Both the position numbers and the translations under genes were made by a program. The notes beneath the pieces were generated by a model. It worked only from the letters and a program-made list of their open reading frames with translations, was not told the origin of the DNA and ran no database searches. A stretch of 64,000 nucleotides of DNA. It comes from Rhodohalobacter mucosus. GTDB lineage: Bacteria > Bacteroidota > Rhodothermia > Balneolales > Balneolaceae. Within the stretch, counting starts at the first letter, position 1. The number at the start of each line of letters is the position of its first letter. Positions 44,402 to 53,998 of this stretch are shown here, one piece after another. Location of the stretch: positions 310,001 through 374,000 of the forward strand of contig NZ_QGGB01000006.1 of the NCBI RefSeq assembly GCF_003150675.1, written 5' to 3'.

Positions 44402-47400
44402 ATGAGGTTCAAAAGCCGGTACCCCCGTCTCTTTCTGCCAACACTGCTATTGTTGCCTATTGTATGGTTGTTTTCTGCCTGCAGCTCGCAGTCCGATACC
44501 CGATTTAAAGAACTGCCCTCCGACCGAACAGGTATAGATTTCGAAAATCGGGTAACCAACACCCCTGATTTCAATATTCAGAACTACCTCTATTTTTATG
44601 ACGGCGGAGGTGTAGCCGCCGGTGATATTGACAATGACGGTTTGCCGGATCTCTTTTTTGTATCCAATGCCGGTGATCACAAACTATACCGTAATCTGGG
44701 AGAGTTCAGGTTTGAAGACGTAACTGAAATTTCCGGAATTTTGGGTGAAGAGGGGAGCTGGACCACCGGGGTTACCATGGCCGATGTGAATGGTGACGGA
44801 TATCTGGATATTTACTTAAGCAGGGTGACGTACCTCACGAAATCAGGTGCCAATCAGCTATGGATCAACAATGGAGACGGTACTTTTACCGATCTCGCAT
44901 CCGATTACGGGCTAGATTTTGAAGGTTATTCCACACAGGCCGCCTTTTTTGACTACAATGGCAATGGGCGACTGGATCTGTTTCTGCTGAACCACTCTTT
45001 TCATAATGAAAATACATATGGCAGGGCCGATCAGCTGAGGGCGCGGCCCGACCCGAAAGCGGGCGACCGCCTGTTTCGCAATGATGGCAATCGTTTTACC
45101 GACGTTACGGAACAGGCAGGCATCATCAGCAGTGCACTGGGGTATGGGCTTGGCCTTGCCGTTACGGATATCAACCTGGATGGCCATCCCGATATCTATG
45201 TTGGAAATGACTTTCATGAAGACGACTACTTCTACATTAACAATGGAGACGAAACCTTTACGGAGCTGCTCTACTCCATGGTTGGGCATACCAGTAACTC
45301 CTCCATGGGAAATGATATCGGCGATATCAACAATGACGGATTGCCGGATATTATATCGCTGGATATGATGCCGATGGATCACGAAACCTTTCTCAGGTCC
45401 GGCGGACCTGATATTATGATTGTGAAGGAGGCCAAACGGAATTTCGGATTTGGTGAGAAAAACAATCGCAATACTCTTCAGGTGAACCGAGGTTTCTCGC
45501 CCGATACGGGCCTCCCGGTTTTCAGCGAGACGGCATTTTCATCCGGAATTGCCCGTACAGACTGGAGCTGGGCGTCGCTCTTTGCCGATTTCGACAATGA
45601 CGGGCTTCAGGATCTGTTTGTGACCAACGGCATGCCCGGCAGGCCGAATGACCTGGACTATGTAGCGGCCTTGCAGTCTCTGCGCTCCGAGTATTCAGGA
45701 CAGGAACTCGACAGGCGGTTGTTTTCGCTTATTGAGTCGATGCCGGATGTACGTGTTCCAAACAAAATGTTTTATAATCGCGGTGATTTCACCTTTGCTG
45801 ACTCTACAGAATCCTGGGGCTTTTCAAGGCCCGGTTTCTCGTCGGGTGCCGTTCATGCTGACCTGGACGGTGACGGACTTCTTGACCTTGCAGTAAGTAA
45901 TATCAACGAACCTGCATCCATCTTCCAGAACAGTAACGGCACCGCAGCATCGGAAAGCAGAAACTATCTGAAAATTAAACTGAACGGTTCCGGTAATAAT
46001 CGGACGGGTATTGGCAGCAAAGTATTTTTATACAGCGGCGACAAGATATTCTACAGAGAACAGTTTCCGGTTCGGGGATTTCAATCTTCCGTAGATCATA
46101 CACTGCATTTTGGGCTGGGCAGCAGAAGTGATATCGATTCTCTGCTTGTTGTCTGGCCGGAGGGTTCCTACCAGGTTTTGCAGGAACCGGACCTTAACCG
46201 CACCCTGGAGCTTCAAATATCTGATGCGGAGGCCGGCTTTGACTATTCACGGATTCGTCCTGAGCGTTCCGAAACACCGATTCAGGAGGTGTCAGACGGT
46301 CCGCAAATCGACTATGTGCATCAGGAGAATCGGTTTGATGATTTTTACAGAGAACCTCTCGTTCCTTACAAACAGTCAAGGCGCGGGCCCGCAACAGCCG
46401 TGGCTGACGTAAACGGTGACGGCCTCGACGATTTTTTTGCGGGAGGATCGCGCGGCAGGTCCGCAGTACTCTACATCCAGCAATCTGACGGCAGCTTCAT
46501 GGCATCGGAGCAGGAGGCATTTGCACGTGACAGCCAGACAGAAGATGTGGATGCCGTGTTTTTTGACGCCAATTCCGATGGATTTTCGGATCTTTATGTT
46601 GCAAGCGGAGGGTACGAATATCCAACGGACTCCCCGCTGCTGAGTGATAGATTGTACCTGAATGATGGAAACGGCCTTTTTACCAGAGCCGGTTCAGCAA
46701 TACCGGAGCATCGAGTAAACAGCGGAGTGGTTCGCGCCGCAGACTTTAACGGAGACGGTCATCAGGATCTGTTTATCGGTGGCCATGCCGACCCGTGGAA
46801 GTACGGAATAGGCCCACGAAGCGTACTGCTTAGAAACGACGGCACCGGAAACTTTGAAGATGTTACCAGGGAGATGGCTCCCGACATACTTACCATAGGA
46901 AATGTGACCTCTGCGGCCTGGATTGATGTGCCCGGCAAGCAGCTCCCCGACCTGGTGATAGCAGGAGAGTGGATGCCGATTTACTACCTGGAGAATACCG
47001 GAGATAGGATGAACCCGGTAAGCGCGGAGAAAGGCCTTGATGGCTTGAGCGGGCTATGGCAGGTGCTGCGGTCTGATGATATAAACGGTGACGGTCTTCC
47101 CGACCTGATTGCTGGAAATTTTGGCACGAACAGCCGGCTGCAGCCCTATTTGGATGGTACCGTAACACTATATATCAATGATTTTGACGGAAACGGGCAA
47201 ACCGAACCTTTGGTTGCTGTTTCGGAAAACGGAATGGAGTTCCCATTTGAGCAGCTGGATGAGCTGAAAGGACAAATTACAACCATTCCAAACGAACCGG
47301 ATTCATACAGTCAATTTGCCGGTTCATCAACCCGAAACCTCTTTGGTTCGGATCTGCTTGATGAGGCTCTACAGAAAGAACTGCACGAAACCAGGTCTAT

Positions 47401-47770
47401 GGTTTTTTTGAATACGGAAGAGGGAGTGTACCGGCGGATGCCGCTTCCCGAACCGGCCCAGTGGTTCCCGGTAATGGCAATCTATCCGGATGACGTGGAT
47501 GGAGACGGACATACCGATCTGATTCTAGGCGGAAATATTCTTGATGTAAAACCCAGCTATGGAGGTGCGCAGGATGCAGGGCACGGATTGCTTTTAAAAG
47601 GAAACGGGAACGGTGAATTCTCTTCCCTGCCGCAGCACAGAAGCGGATTTTACGCTCCGGGTGAAATCAGGGGTATCGAAAGCCTTATGCTGTATCAGGC
47701 TGGAAAGTTGATTCTTGTGATCCGGAACAACGATAAACCTCTTTACTTTACGTTTCCCGGGACACCGTAA
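44402..47770 (+). CDS. FG-GAP/ASPIC-UnbV repeat lipoprotein (CRTAC1-like)
   Basis: A 1122-residue surface lipoprotein (lipobox FSAC, Cys27). Two seven-bladed-propeller-like halves are built of FG-GAP/VCBS repeats with calcium-loop patterns such as DIDNDGLPDLFF and DVNGDGYLDIYL. Between them, at about 520-610, is an ASPIC/UnbV domain (FPVRGFQSSVDHTLHFGLG, VVWPEGSYQVL). Near the C-terminus GGNILDVKPSYGGAQDAGHG forms a signature shared with the genes at 59357 and 62790. First gene of a four-gene set; the TPR protein starts 30 bases later. Role unknown; propellers of this type bind ligands or partners outside the cell. Confidence 0.82.
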   Translation: MRFKSRYPRLFLPTLLLLPIVWLFSACSSQSDTRFKELPSDRTGIDFENRVTNTPDFNIQNYLYFYDGGGVAAGDIDNDGLPDLFFVSNAGDHKLYRNLGEFRFEDVTEISGILGEEGSWTTGVTMADVNGDGYLDIYLSRVTYLTKSGANQLWINNGDGTFTDLASDYGLDFEGYSTQAAFFDYNGNGRLDLFLLNHSFHNENTYGRADQLRARPDPKAGDRLFRNDGNRFTDVTEQAGIISSALGYGLGLAVTDINLDGHPDIYVGNDFHEDDYFYINNGDETFTELLYSMVGHTSNSSMGNDIGDINNDGLPDIISLDMMPMDHETFLRSGGPDIMIVKEAKRNFGFGEKNNRNTLQVNRGFSPDTGLPVFSETAFSSGIARTDWSWASLFADFDNDGLQDLFVTNGMPGRPNDLDYVAALQSLRSEYSGQELDRRLFSLIESMPDVRVPNKMFYNRGDFTFADSTESWGFSRPGFSSGAVHADLDGDGLLDLAVSNINEPASIFQNSNGTAASESRNYLKIKLNGSGNNRTGIGSKVFLYSGDKIFYREQFPVRGFQSSVDHTLHFGLGSRSDIDSLLVVWPEGSYQVLQEPDLNRTLELQISDAEAGFDYSRIRPERSETPIQEVSDGPQIDYVHQENRFDDFYREPLVPYKQSRRGPATAVADVNGDGLDDFFAGGSRGRSAVLYIQQSDGSFMASEQEAFARDSQTEDVDAVFFDANSDGFSDLYVASGGYEYPTDSPLLSDRLYLNDGNGLFTRAGSAIPEHRVNSGVVRAADFNGDGHQDLFIGGHADPWKYGIGPRSVLLRNDGTGNFEDVTREMAPDILTIGNVTSAAWIDVPGKQLPDLVIAGEWMPIYYLENTGDRMNPVSAEKGLDGLSGLWQVLRSDDINGDGLPDLIAGNFGTNSRLQPYLDGTVTLYINDFDGNGQTEPLVAVSENGMEFPFEQLDELKGQITTIPNEPDSYSQFAGSSTRNLFGSDLLDEALQKELHETRSMVFLNTEEGVYRRMPLPEPAQWFPVMAIYPDDVDGDGHTDLILGGNILDVKPSYGGAQDAGHGLLLKGNGNGEFSSLPQHRSGFYAPGEIRGIESLMLYQAGKLILVIRNNDKPLYFTFPGTP

Positions 47771-47799
47771 CCATTATGACAATCAGATTTTAAAGAAGA

Positions 47800-50700
47800 A
47801 TGTTTACTCAATTCAAAAAAAATTCATCTGCTCTCAGTGTGTGTGCGTCGCTGCTCGCTGCCGTCGTATTGGTTTCCTGTGGTGGAAATGCGGACGGTGA
47901 TGCAGAATCAGGCGCAGAGTATAATGAGGCTGTGGCTGATTTTTATATGAGCCTGGCTGCAAGCCAGACCGATCAATCCCGCTTTGCCTTTAACAAAATG
48001 AATGATGTAGCTGTGGCATTTCCGGAAGAAGCCGCTGCCTGGGCAAACCTGGGAGTCTATGCCATGCGGCAGGGTAACCTGGAACTTGCAGCCGATCGTT
48101 TGTCGCGTGCACGAAACCTGCAGCCAGAAAATGCAGACATTCTTTTCCTTTCGAGCATGGTTGAGAGCCGGCGCGGGGCAATCGGGGAATCCATTTCCCT
48201 GCTGAGACAAGCTGCTGAAGCGGCTCCGGAGCGTCCAAGGATTCTTTTTGCACTTGCGGCGGAGCTGGAGAGGGAGGATGACGTGGCGAATGCGGAAGAG
48301 ATCAGCCAGGTTTTGGGCCGTCTGTACGATCTGGCTCCCGATAACCAGGTCGTTCTGCTCGAACTGATTCGGGTTGCCGTAAAAGAGAACAGGTTTGAAG
48401 AAGCGGAATCCTATCTAAACCGGTTGTCGGATATGTCGTCGGAATGGTCAGCCGAAAACAGAGATCAGTTCATGACCGTTCGCGATGAACTGGGTAGCGG
48501 CAACGCCTCCGATCTGCTTTTGGAGCTCTCATTTCTTCGAAGCGGCCTGGGTTCGGAATCTGAATTCCAGGCTGATTTGCTTGATTTACAGCTGCCGCCA
48601 ACGGATGTCGGATATCTGATTACGGAGTTCCTCCATCTGCCTGAGCCCTCCGTGGAGGTGGCGGAGCCCGACACACAGCTTACTTTCACACGCTCGGTTC
48701 CTGAACTTCCTGAGGAAAGAGCGCAATGGCTGAAAGGGGTGACCCTGCTTGAGGACGCCCCCCCGTTTCCGGTTGCCATCAGCGGTGGTGAGGTTGTTGT
48801 AGACAACGAGGTACGGCTGGACTTTCCCGGCAGCAGCAGTGAACTTTTGCCGGAAGCAGCCTTTACTGAAATTGATTTCAACTATAATTTCAGGAACGAC
48901 ATAGCTGTTGCAGGTTCTGACGGTTTCCGCCTCTATCTGCAAAATGATGACCAGACCTTTTCAGATATCACGGCCGGTACAGAGTTAAACTCAGATATCA
49001 TCAACGATCGCTATTTCGGAATCTGGACATTCGACGCCGATATGGACGGAGACCTCGACCTGCTGCTTGCAAGATATGAGGGAGTTCCGGTTATGCTCCG
49101 AAACAACGGGGACGATACCCTCACGGCCATGGAGCCTTTCTCAGGAAGTACCGGCGTAAGACAATTCAGCTGGGCCGATATGGATGGCGACGGTGTTCCC
49201 GAGGCAGTGCTGCTGGATAGGAGAGGCAATCTGCGCGTATATAAAAATCTGAGGGGCGGTGAATTTGACGATGGGACTATGATCGGGGAAGGGCGCACAG
49301 CTATTACCGTAGCGGATCTGAACGCCGATGCACGGTTTCAAATCATTTCGGCAGGGCGCGACGGTGAAATTCGCACCGCTTCGATCGATATGAGAAGCTC
49401 ACAATGGAGTGAACAGCAGCTGACGCAGGCCGGTATAGGCTCAGAAGCGCCGGGCTTCAATCATCTTTTTGCGGCTGATATTGACAACAACGGTGCTCTC
49501 GACCTGGTACACTCTTCACCCGACCGGACGCAGATATGGCTGGGCGATACGGGGCGGCAGCTTTCTCTGCTCAACCGTCCTGAGACGCTGCCCGGAGGGG
49601 TCATGTCTGTTTTTGACGTGGATGGTGACGACCGCCTGGACCTTCTTGGTGTCAGCAGTGATCTTAATCCGTTTCAGCTGATGAACAGCGGTACCAAGCA
49701 GTATTTTGCGCGATCCATACGGGCCCGGGCTTCCGGGACGGAAGGAGACAGGCGCATCAACTCCTTTGGAATCGGCGGGGAGATGGAGGTGCGTTCCGGA
49801 CTGCTTTACCAGAAGCAGCTTATTGAATCTCCTATTGTCCATTTCGGATTGGGTGAATATGAAGAGGCACAAATGCTGCGTATCATCTGGCCCAATGGAT
49901 CTGTACAGGCCGAGTTCGCAGAACTGGGTATGGGCGCCACCATATTTAATGAACAGATTCTCAAGGGGTCTTGTCCATGGCTGTTTACAGGCGACGGTGA
50001 AGAGATGCATTTTGTAACGGATATCCTGTGGCGCTCACCGCTTGGGTTGCGTATCAATGCGCTGGAAACGGCAGGTGTTGAGCAAACGCTAGACAGAGTC
50101 CGGATTCCATCCGAAAAGATTGAGTCTGTGGACGGATATTACGACGTAAGGATTACGGCCGAACTGTGGGAGTCTCACTTTTTCGACTATGTGAGCCTGG
50201 TTGCGGTGGATCATCCGGAGGGATCAGAAATATTTATTGATGAACGTTTCGCATTTCCGGCCCCCGATCTTTCAACAAACGTAATGGGAAGGCCGCTGCC
50301 GGTTGCGAACGTAACCGACGAGAGGGGGAATGACCTTACGGAACGGGTATCTGAACTTGATGAGACATATGCACAGCCGTTCGTTAAAACCAAATATCAG
50401 GGGCTTACGGAAGAACATTCCATTGAGATTGCACTGAACGAATCAGAGGCCGCACAGTGGCTGGTGCTTTCGGGATGGCTTCGGCCGACCGACAGCTCCA
50501 TAAACCTGGCACTGAGTCAGGGCAGCATCGATTCCCCGCAGGGGCTGCATGTGGAAGTTTCGACAGGCGACGGATCATGGACAACACTCCATGAGAACTA
50601 TGGCTTCCCGGCCGGTAAACTCAAAACCATACTTATAGATCTGGAGAAGGCCGGCCTGGCTGATCAAATCCGCAAGGTGAGGTTAACCACAACCACCGAG

Positions 50701-51276
50701 ATCTACTGGGACTCTATTTTACAGGCGGATAAGATGAATCCATCGCTGATAACCGAAACAGATCTGCAGCCTGTGCAAATGGATCTCAGGTACAGGGGCT
50801 TTTCGGAGTGGTATCGTGTAAATGATACCTCGCCAAAGCTGCCTGATTACAGTTTTGTATCGAGCACCAACCAGAGATGGCGTGACCTGGAGGGTTTTCA
50901 TACCCGTTTCGGGGATGTAAGTGAACTTCTGCAGAACATTGACGATCGCTATGTGATCATGAATGCAGGGGATGAACTGCTGCTCCGGTTTGAGGAGGCT
51001 GCCCCTCCCCGGGAGGGATATACCCGCAGCTATGTATTTGTGTCCGACGGCTGGGAAAAAGACGGGGATTACAACACGGAGGCATCCGCAACCGTTTTAC
51101 CCCTCCCGTACCACGGGCAGCAAAATTATACCTTCACCGGTACCGAAACACTGTTCAATGATCCTGTATTCAAAAAATATCCCGAAGACTGGGTAAACTA
51201 CCATACCCGGTATATCACCCCCTACAATTTTATAAATGCACTGGTTTTTGGTCCGGATGAGCAACAAAATGAATGA
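47800..51276 (+). CDS. TPR plus FG-GAP/UnbV lipoprotein with large C-terminal extension
   Basis: A 1158-residue lipoprotein (lipobox LVSC, Cys27) in three parts. Residues about 45-215 are tetratricopeptide-like helices (EEAAAWANLGVYAMRQGNLE, ADILFLSSMVESRRGAIGES). Residues about 340-700 are FG-GAP repeats (DADMDGDLDLLL, DMDGDGVPEAVL, DVDGDDRLDLLG) ending in an UnbV domain (ESPIVHFGLGEYEEAQMLRI). The last about 430 residues open with GSCPWLFTGDGEEMHFVTDI then LWRSPLGLRI and continue as beta-rich sequence of unknown fold. Fusion of TPR to UnbV propellers suggests a scaffold for a surface complex. Co-directional with its neighbours, 72 bases before the UnbV-like gene. Confidence 0.8.
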   Translation: MFTQFKKNSSALSVCASLLAAVVLVSCGGNADGDAESGAEYNEAVADFYMSLAASQTDQSRFAFNKMNDVAVAFPEEAAAWANLGVYAMRQGNLELAADRLSRARNLQPENADILFLSSMVESRRGAIGESISLLRQAAEAAPERPRILFALAAELEREDDVANAEEISQVLGRLYDLAPDNQVVLLELIRVAVKENRFEEAESYLNRLSDMSSEWSAENRDQFMTVRDELGSGNASDLLLELSFLRSGLGSESEFQADLLDLQLPPTDVGYLITEFLHLPEPSVEVAEPDTQLTFTRSVPELPEERAQWLKGVTLLEDAPPFPVAISGGEVVVDNEVRLDFPGSSSELLPEAAFTEIDFNYNFRNDIAVAGSDGFRLYLQNDDQTFSDITAGTELNSDIINDRYFGIWTFDADMDGDLDLLLARYEGVPVMLRNNGDDTLTAMEPFSGSTGVRQFSWADMDGDGVPEAVLLDRRGNLRVYKNLRGGEFDDGTMIGEGRTAITVADLNADARFQIISAGRDGEIRTASIDMRSSQWSEQQLTQAGIGSEAPGFNHLFAADIDNNGALDLVHSSPDRTQIWLGDTGRQLSLLNRPETLPGGVMSVFDVDGDDRLDLLGVSSDLNPFQLMNSGTKQYFARSIRARASGTEGDRRINSFGIGGEMEVRSGLLYQKQLIESPIVHFGLGEYEEAQMLRIIWPNGSVQAEFAELGMGATIFNEQILKGSCPWLFTGDGEEMHFVTDILWRSPLGLRINALETAGVEQTLDRVRIPSEKIESVDGYYDVRITAELWESHFFDYVSLVAVDHPEGSEIFIDERFAFPAPDLSTNVMGRPLPVANVTDERGNDLTERVSELDETYAQPFVKTKYQGLTEEHSIEIALNESEAAQWLVLSGWLRPTDSSINLALSQGSIDSPQGLHVEVSTGDGSWTTLHENYGFPAGKLKTILIDLEKAGLADQIRKVRLTTTTEIYWDSILQADKMNPSLITETDLQPVQMDLRYRGFSEWYRVNDTSPKLPDYSFVSSTNQRWRDLEGFHTRFGDVSELLQNIDDRYVIMNAGDELLLRFEEAAPPREGYTRSYVFVSDGWEKDGDYNTEASATVLPLPYHGQQNYTFTGTETLFNDPVFKKYPEDWVNYHTRYITPYNFINALVFGPDEQQNE

Positions 51277-51348
51277 TATTTTAAAAATCATTGATAGTAT
51301 GATTGATATGACACCATTTACAGTAAACATGATACGAGTTACAGATCC

Positions 51349-53157
51349 ATGAAAAGGGAAACGCTGACCCGGATAGCGGCCGCTGTCATATTTGCACTGC
51401 TTATATCCATTCCGTTTGGAATGCGAACCTACTCAGACTGGATGAGCAGTGATGACTACGCTGACAGGGAAGATGTGCTGCAGCGGTACGGCTTCTATCT
51501 GGAAGATATCACAGAGGCTGCAGGCGTGGATTTTTCACATCAGCGCGTGACGGTAGATGATGAACTTTCGCATATCCTTCCCCAGATCTCTTCGGTAGGA
51601 GCATCCGTTTCGGTTGCAGACTTCAATAACGACGGGTATCCGGATCTCTATTTTACAAGCAGTGAATTCGGAACACCGAATGCGCTCTACCAAAACATGG
51701 GAGACGGCACATTTACCGACGTAGGTGAAGAGATGGGTGTGGCCGCCCTGAACAGCGCGGCAGCGGGTGCATCCATGGGTTCCGTTTGGGGTGATTTTGA
51801 TAACGACGGATATGAAGATTTGCTTGTTTACCGATGGGGCAGTCCTGAACTGTTCAGAAATCTGGAAGGAAGCGGCTTTGAACCGGTAACCGATGGGGCA
51901 GGCCTGAACAAAAAGATAAACTCCAATACCGCATTCTGGTTCGACTATAACCGGGACGGCTTTCTGGATCTGTTTATAGGCGGCTACTATCACGAAGATG
52001 TGAATCTGTTCGATCTTGAAGATACCCGGATGATGCCCGATAGTTATGAATATGCTACCAACGGCGGGCTAAACTATCTCTACCGGAACAACGGAGACGG
52101 TACGTTTACGGATGTATCGGAAGAGAGCGGCTTGCAGGAAACCAGAAAGTGGACACTTGCATCCACCGCGGCCGATATCAACAACAGCGGATATCCGGAT
52201 ATTATCCTGGCCAACGATTATGGCGTGGATGAAGTTCTTCTGAACTGCGAAGGCAGGGTTTTTGAAAACGTTGGGGAGGAAACCGGTATAGGGTTTGTGC
52301 CCAAGAGCGGAATGAGTGCGTCCCTGGGTGACTTTATGAATCGGGGAGAGTATTCCATCTACATTACCAATATATCCGAGGCCGGAGTTCTGATGCAGGG
52401 GAATAACTTATGGGTGCCGTCATCATCCACGGAAAGTGAATCGGGTGTACCCGGATACAGAAATCTTGCCGGCAATATGGGAGTCGAAATCGGTGAATGG
52501 GGATACGGCGGACAATTTGTTGATCTGAATAATGACGGCTACCTGGATCTTTATGTTGCGAACGGGTACGTGTCGGATGAACCGGGAACTGATTATTGGT
52601 ACGATTACTCGAGGGTAGTTGGCGGAAATCGCAATATTATCATCGATGCAAATAACTGGCCTGCGATGAACAGCCGGTCCTTTTCGGGATACCAAACCAA
52701 TAAAATTTGGCTCAATGATGGCGCGGGCCGTTTTCGTGAAGTTGCCGGTGCCGTGGGCGGGTCCCTGAGCCTGGACAGCCGGTCTGTTGCATATGCCGAC
52801 CTGGACGGGAGCGGGAATCTTGATCTTATTGTTGCAAATCAGAACCAACCGGTAAAAATTTTCAAAAATCAGGGACAGCCTGACCGCAACTGGGTAGGAT
52901 TCAGGCTTACGGGCACCGAAAGCAATCGCAGCGCGATCGGAGCGGAAGTATTCCTTTACTGGGACGGCCGGATAACCCGCAAGATGGTGAGCGGCGGGGA
53001 ATCATTCAGCTCACAAAGCCAGCGGGCCGTTCATTTTGGGATGGGTGAAGTGGCAGAAGCAGAAAAAGCAGAAATCAGATGGCCATCCGGTAACATTGAT
53101 GTGATTGAAAAACCGGAACTGAATCGTTATCACAGCATTATAGAATCTGAGGATTAA
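51349..53157 (+). CDS. UnbV-like FG-GAP protein (CRTAC1 family)
   Basis: A 602-residue exported protein with an N-terminal membrane anchor or uncleaved signal (residues about 8-25). FG-GAP repeats follow (DFNNDGYPDLYF, DFDNDGYEDLLV, DYNRDGFLDLFI, DLNNDGYLDLYV). A C-terminal ASPIC/UnbV domain (about 510-600) has GGESFSSQSQRAVHFGMGEV and RWPSGNIDVI. This single-propeller layout is that of UnbV, the secreted protein of enediyne warhead cassettes, and of eukaryotic CRTAC1. The next gene, five bases downstream, encodes an UnbU/RnfD-like membrane protein, preserving the unbV-unbU pairing. Confidence 0.85.
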   Translation: MKRETLTRIAAAVIFALLISIPFGMRTYSDWMSSDDYADREDVLQRYGFYLEDITEAAGVDFSHQRVTVDDELSHILPQISSVGASVSVADFNNDGYPDLYFTSSEFGTPNALYQNMGDGTFTDVGEEMGVAALNSAAAGASMGSVWGDFDNDGYEDLLVYRWGSPELFRNLEGSGFEPVTDGAGLNKKINSNTAFWFDYNRDGFLDLFIGGYYHEDVNLFDLEDTRMMPDSYEYATNGGLNYLYRNNGDGTFTDVSEESGLQETRKWTLASTAADINNSGYPDIILANDYGVDEVLLNCEGRVFENVGEETGIGFVPKSGMSASLGDFMNRGEYSIYITNISEAGVLMQGNNLWVPSSSTESESGVPGYRNLAGNMGVEIGEWGYGGQFVDLNNDGYLDLYVANGYVSDEPGTDYWYDYSRVVGGNRNIIIDANNWPAMNSRSFSGYQTNKIWLNDGAGRFREVAGAVGGSLSLDSRSVAYADLDGSGNLDLIVANQNQPVKIFKNQGQPDRNWVGFRLTGTESNRSAIGAEVFLYWDGRITRKMVSGGESFSSQSQRAVHFGMGEVAEAEKAEIRWPSGNIDVIEKPELNRYHSIIESED

Positions 53158-53161
53158 AATT

Positions 53162-53998
53162 TTGGCAAATTCCGATACCCATTCATTCATGAAGAAACTT
53201 TCCATTCCTCCCGGTCTTATAGGGCCTGTGTTGATCACCGCGGTTGTTGTGGCTGCCCATATCTCTTTTGGCATTCTTGACGGCTGGGAAAAATTTGCTG
53301 CAGCACTGTCAGCTGCTGTGGTTGCGGAACTTCTGCTGCACCGGATGGTAACCGGGAAATGGCGCAACCTTTCGAGCGCCTACATATCCGGCAACAGTGC
53401 GGGCATTCTGGTTCGCTCTCCCATGATATGGCCTTTTGCACTGTGCGCGGCCATCTCCATCGCCTCCAAGTATGTGTTCCGGTATAAAGGAACCCACCTG
53501 TGGAACCCCACAAATTTTGGAATTGTGGTGATGCTCTTGATTGCATCGGATAGTATGGCGGTTCTGAGTATCCAGTGGGGGAGTAATATGTGGGCCATGC
53601 TTGCAATCTGGGTTGTAGGATTGCTTGTGATATCGAAAGTGAAATTATTCCATGTTTGTGCGGTGTACATCGTCTCTTTTGTCGGCTTCGCATGGCTCAG
53701 AAGCGTGCTAACCGACAGCGTATTCATAACGGAAGTGGCTCCGTTGACGGGTCCCATGTACCAGCTGTTTGTTCTCTTCATGATTACAGACCCTAAAACA
53801 ACCCTCAGTACAAAGAACGGCCGTATGGCTGTGGCCTTCCTGATTGCATTTGCTGAATTCTTTTTCCGTATGGGAGAAGCCGTATATGCACCTTTTTATG
53901 CACTGTTTATTGTGGGTCCCATAGCATTGATTTGGGAAAAGTGGAGCAAAGACCGCCAGGCCGCATTATCCACTCCCGCCGTTCCCGGAAATGCATAG
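53162..53998 (+). CDS. UnbU/RnfD-like polytopic membrane protein
   Basis: A 278-residue protein with about eight transmembrane helices, related to the RnfD/NqrB family of ion-translocating redox complexes and to UnbU of enediyne clusters. Family features are HLWNPTNFGIV and the FVLFMITDPKTT segment with its TDP motif. The SGAT-type threonine that carries FMN in RnfD/NqrB is not evident, and the equivalent region reads APLTGPMYQL. It begins at TTG 53162, five bases after the UnbV-like stop; an ATG at 53189 is an alternative. It ends the FG-GAP operon. Electron transfer or quinone binding is inferred, not shown. Confidence 0.72.
   Translation: MANSDTHSFMKKLSIPPGLIGPVLITAVVVAAHISFGILDGWEKFAAALSAAVVAELLLHRMVTGKWRNLSSAYISGNSAGILVRSPMIWPFALCAAISIASKYVFRYKGTHLWNPTNFGIVVMLLIASDSMAVLSIQWGSNMWAMLAIWVVGLLVISKVKLFHVCAVYIVSFVGFAWLRSVLTDSVFITEVAPLTGPMYQLFVLFMITDPKTTLSTKNGRMAVAFLIAFAEFFFRMGEAVYAPFYALFIVGPIALIWEKWSKDRQAALSTPAVPGNA

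Noticed and set aside
44402-53998. Enediyne biosynthetic gene cluster suggested by the UnbV/UnbU-like pair
   Set aside because: No PKSE, thioesterase, UnbL or tailoring genes are seen within the window; only the pair is shared.
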